7,815 bases of DNA from Alphaproteobacteria bacterium (GTDB lineage: Bacteria; Pseudomonadota; Alphaproteobacteria; RS24). The notes under the pieces are model-generated. The model worked only from the letters and a program-made list of their open reading frames with translations. It had not been told where the DNA came from and made no database searches. Positions 5,919-7,815 of the stretch are shown here, piece after piece. Position 1 is the stretch's first letter; each line of letters starts with the position of its first letter. Location of the stretch: the NCBI GenBank assembly GCA_029248825.1, contig JAQWIP010000150.1:1-7815 (forward strand), read 5' to 3'. The translations under genes were made by a program, and so were the position numbers.

Positions 5919-7733
5919 ATGAGCCGTATTCGCCGCCTTCCCGAAGATACCATCAACCGCATCGCGGCCGGCGAGGTGGTGGAGCGTCCCGCCAGCGCGG
6001 TAAAGGAATTGGTCGAAAACGCCATTGATGCCAAAGCCACGCAAATCGACGTGAGCCTCGGCGCGGGCGGCAAGACGCTCATCCTCATCGAAGACAATGG
6101 CCACGGCATGAGCGCCGATGAATTGACCCTCGCGGTCGAGCGCCATGCGACGTCCAAATTGCCCGAGGGCGATGGCGGCGATCGGATGTTTCGCATCGCC
6201 AGTCTGGGGTTTCGCGGCGAGGCTTTGCCGAGCATTGGCGCGGTGGCGCATTTGTCGATGATCAGCCGCCCGACGAAGGGCGATGTGGCGCATGAAATTC
6301 GTGTCGATGGCGGCAAGCTGGGGCAAGTCAGGCCCGCCGCAGGCCAAACCGGCACGCGCGTCGAAGTGCGCGATTTATTCTATGCGACCCCGGCGCGCTT
6401 GAAGTTTTTAAAATCCGACCGCGCCGAGACCACGGCGGTCAGCGATATTTTGCGCCGTCTGGCTATGGCCAATCCGCATATTGGCTTCCGCCTGACCAGC
6501 GATGGCCGCAAAAGTTTTGCCTATCCGGCCGAACAAGGCGAGACGGCGCAACTCAAGCGCCTTGGTGCGATTTTAGGGCGCGATTTTTCCGATAATGCCG
6601 TGCCGGTTTTGGCGACCCGCGATGGCGTGCGTCTTTATGGGTTCGCCGGCCTGCCGACGTTTAATCACGCGACCGCGCAGAAGCAATATTTGTTGGTGAA
6701 CGGGCGTCCGGTGCGGGACAAATTATTAAACGGTGCGGTGCGCGGCGCCTATCAAGATTTTTTAGCGGGCAATCGCCACCCCGCTTTGGCTTTGTTTATC
6801 GAGCTGGAGCCGAGCGAGTTGGACGTCAATGTGCATCCGGCCAAAACCGAAGTGCGGTTTCGCGATGCGGGGCTTATTCGCTCGATGATTGTTGGCGGCT
6901 TGCGCGCCAGTTTGGCCGAAGCTGGCCACCGCGCCTCCACCACGGTGGCAGGGCAAACCATGTCGGCTTTTCGCCCATCTGGCATGGCGGGCGGGTTTGG
7001 ACAGCCAGACCCGCAAGGTAATTTTGCCGCCGCGAAGAGCTTTCAAGCCCCGATGGAAGGCAAGAGCGAAGCCGTTGCCGAATGGCTGTCGACACCGCAA
7101 GCGGCGCAAGCCATGGGGGGCGAGACCGTGCCAACGCATTTGCCTTTGGGCCTGGCGCGCGCGCAATTGCATGAGACCTATATTTTATCGCAAACCCATG
7201 ATGGTTTCGTCATTGTCGACCAGCACGCGGCGCATGAGCGGCTGGTTTATGAACGGATGAAAACGCAAATGGCGGCGCGTGGCATTGCGCGCCAAATCCT
7301 CTTGGTGCCAGAAGTGGCCGAGTTGGAACCCGAGGAAGGCGATTTGATTTTAAGCCGCGCCGGTGAATTATTAGAGCTGGGGTTTGTCATCGAGTGCTTC
7401 GGCCCGGGCAGTGATGGCCGCGTGGCGGTCTTCTTGCGCGAAGTGCCTGCCTTGCTTTATGGCGCCGATTGCACGGGCCTGTTGCGCGATATGGCGCAAG
7501 AAATGTCCGAGCTGGGAGCCGGACTGGCGCTCAAAGAACGGCTGGAAGAAATTGCTGGCACGCTGGCGTGTCATACTTCGGTGCGGGCGGGGCGTCGGTT
7601 GAACGGCGAAGAAATGAACGCGCTGTTGCGCGATATGGAAGCCACGCCCAATTCGGGTCAATGCAACCATGGTCGCCCGACCTATGTGGAATTAAAGCTG
7701 GCCGATATCGAACGCTTGTTTGGTCGCCGCTAA
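5919..7733 (+). CDS. mutL: DNA mismatch repair protein MutL (endonuclease type)
   Basis: MutL couples mismatch recognition by MutS to strand removal. At 604 residues it has normal length. The N-terminal GHKL ATPase is intact: AAGEVVERPASAVKELVENAIDA with catalytic Glu30 and Asn34 (E. coli Glu29 and Asn33), EDNGHGM (58-64) and SLGFRGEAL (95-103). A variable linker around 330-400 precedes the C-terminal dimerisation and nuclease domain. That domain carries DQHA-AH-E-RLVY-E (434-445), the metal-binding endonuclease motif DQHA(X)2E(X)4E, plus ACHTS (550-554) and QCNHGRP (581-587), which complete the site in family members. E. coli MutL lacks this motif and relies on MutH, so this organism probably nicks DNA through MutL itself. 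The start lies one base after the pgi stop, with only a weak AGG upstream, so translation is probably coupled. A terminator follows directly. Confidence 0.97.
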   Translation: MSRIRRLPEDTINRIAAGEVVERPASAVKELVENAIDAKATQIDVSLGAGGKTLILIEDNGHGMSADELTLAVERHATSKLPEGDGGDRMFRIASLGFRGEALPSIGAVAHLSMISRPTKGDVAHEIRVDGGKLGQVRPAAGQTGTRVEVRDLFYATPARLKFLKSDRAETTAVSDILRRLAMANPHIGFRLTSDGRKSFAYPAEQGETAQLKRLGAILGRDFSDNAVPVLATRDGVRLYGFAGLPTFNHATAQKQYLLVNGRPVRDKLLNGAVRGAYQDFLAGNRHPALALFIELEPSELDVNVHPAKTEVRFRDAGLIRSMIVGGLRASLAEAGHRASTTVAGQTMSAFRPSGMAGGFGQPDPQGNFAAAKSFQAPMEGKSEAVAEWLSTPQAAQAMGGETVPTHLPLGLARAQLHETYILSQTHDGFVIVDQHAAHERLVYERMKTQMAARGIARQILLVPEVAELEPEEGDLILSRAGELLELGFVIECFGPGSDGRVAVFLREVPALLYGADCTGLLRDMAQEMSELGAGLALKERLEEIAGTLACHTSVRAGRRLNGEEMNALLRDMEATPNSGQCNHGRPTYVELKLADIERLFGRR

Positions 7734-7770
7734 AAAAACCCCGCCTCTGGAAAGCGACGGGGTTTCTTGA
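7732..7770. terminator. Bidirectional rho-independent terminator after mutL
   Basis: AAACCCCG (7736-7743) pairs perfectly with CGGGGTTT (7758-7765) around a 14-base loop. On the plus strand the tail is TTTCTT; on the minus strand it is seven T (7738 down to 7732). The minus-strand tail is the better one, which suggests that a gene converges on mutL from the right. Confidence 0.82.
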
Positions 7771-7791
7771 AATCCAAATGACTATTGAAAA

Positions 7792-7815
7792 TTAGCCACG
7801 CGGGACGTCGAGTGT
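7792..7815 (-). CDS. Possible 3' end of a converging minus-strand gene (partial)
   Basis: Read on the minus strand, the right edge encodes TLDVPRG followed by TAA at 7794-7792. It lies 26 bases before the terminator stem, whose minus-strand side has the stronger T-tract, as expected for the end of a gene. Seven residues are too few to identify a protein, and a chance open frame cannot be excluded. Confidence 0.35.
   Translation of the reverse strand, partial: TLDVPRG

Noticed and set aside
5508..6347. Long minus-strand open frame opposite the end of pgi and start of mutL
   Set aside because: It lies across two secure genes, its product is a low-complexity mix rich in Arg, Ala and His with no recognisable motif, and GCG/GGC-rich genes commonly leave open antisense frames.
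1..7815. A new defence, mobile or biosynthetic system
   Set aside because: All sizeable coding regions match known housekeeping or widespread families, and there are no transposase, integrase, terminal inverted repeats, CRISPR-like arrays or RNA genes.

Overview
The window looks like an ordinary chromosomal segment of a Gram-negative proteobacterium, most likely an alphaproteobacterium. That placement is inferred from three things: MutL is the nuclease-bearing type used by bacteria without MutH, the glucose-6-phosphate isomerase is a short form, and most genes favour GCG, GGC, TTG and GAT codons. I could not run a database search. No tRNA, rRNA, CRISPR array, insertion sequence or phage gene is visible, and I found no convincing new multi-gene system.

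Layout: (1) 1-1772, isocitrate lyase (aceA) on the plus strand, with an AT-rich leader and a good intrinsic terminator. (2) 1814-2302, an RraA/HMG-aldolase-fold protein on the plus strand with its own strong ribosome binding site. (3) 2318-4524, a minus-strand two-gene operon read right to left: a membrane-anchored parvulin-like protein, then a HupE/UreJ-type membrane protein, joined by a 4-base ATGA overlap. (4) 4525-4678, a divergent intergenic region with an 11-bp direct repeat and a large imperfect hairpin just upstream of the pgi ribosome binding site. (5) 4679-7733, pgi and mutL on the plus strand, one base apart. (6) 7734-7815, a terminator that should work in both directions, then what may be the last codons of a converging minus-strand gene.

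The genes do several separate jobs: the glyoxylate bypass (aceA), a possible pyruvate/oxaloacetate aldolase or RNase E-modulator relative (rraA-like), envelope protein folding plus probable metal handling (the minus-strand pair), upper glycolysis/gluconeogenesis (pgi) and mismatch repair (mutL). The points most worth a second look are the structured pgi leader with its direct repeats, the coupled parvulin-like/HupE pair in which the parvulin fold seems to have lost catalytic motifs, the RraA-like protein that lacks the acidic residue of the D-X20-R-D aldolase motif, and the distinct codon use of aceA.
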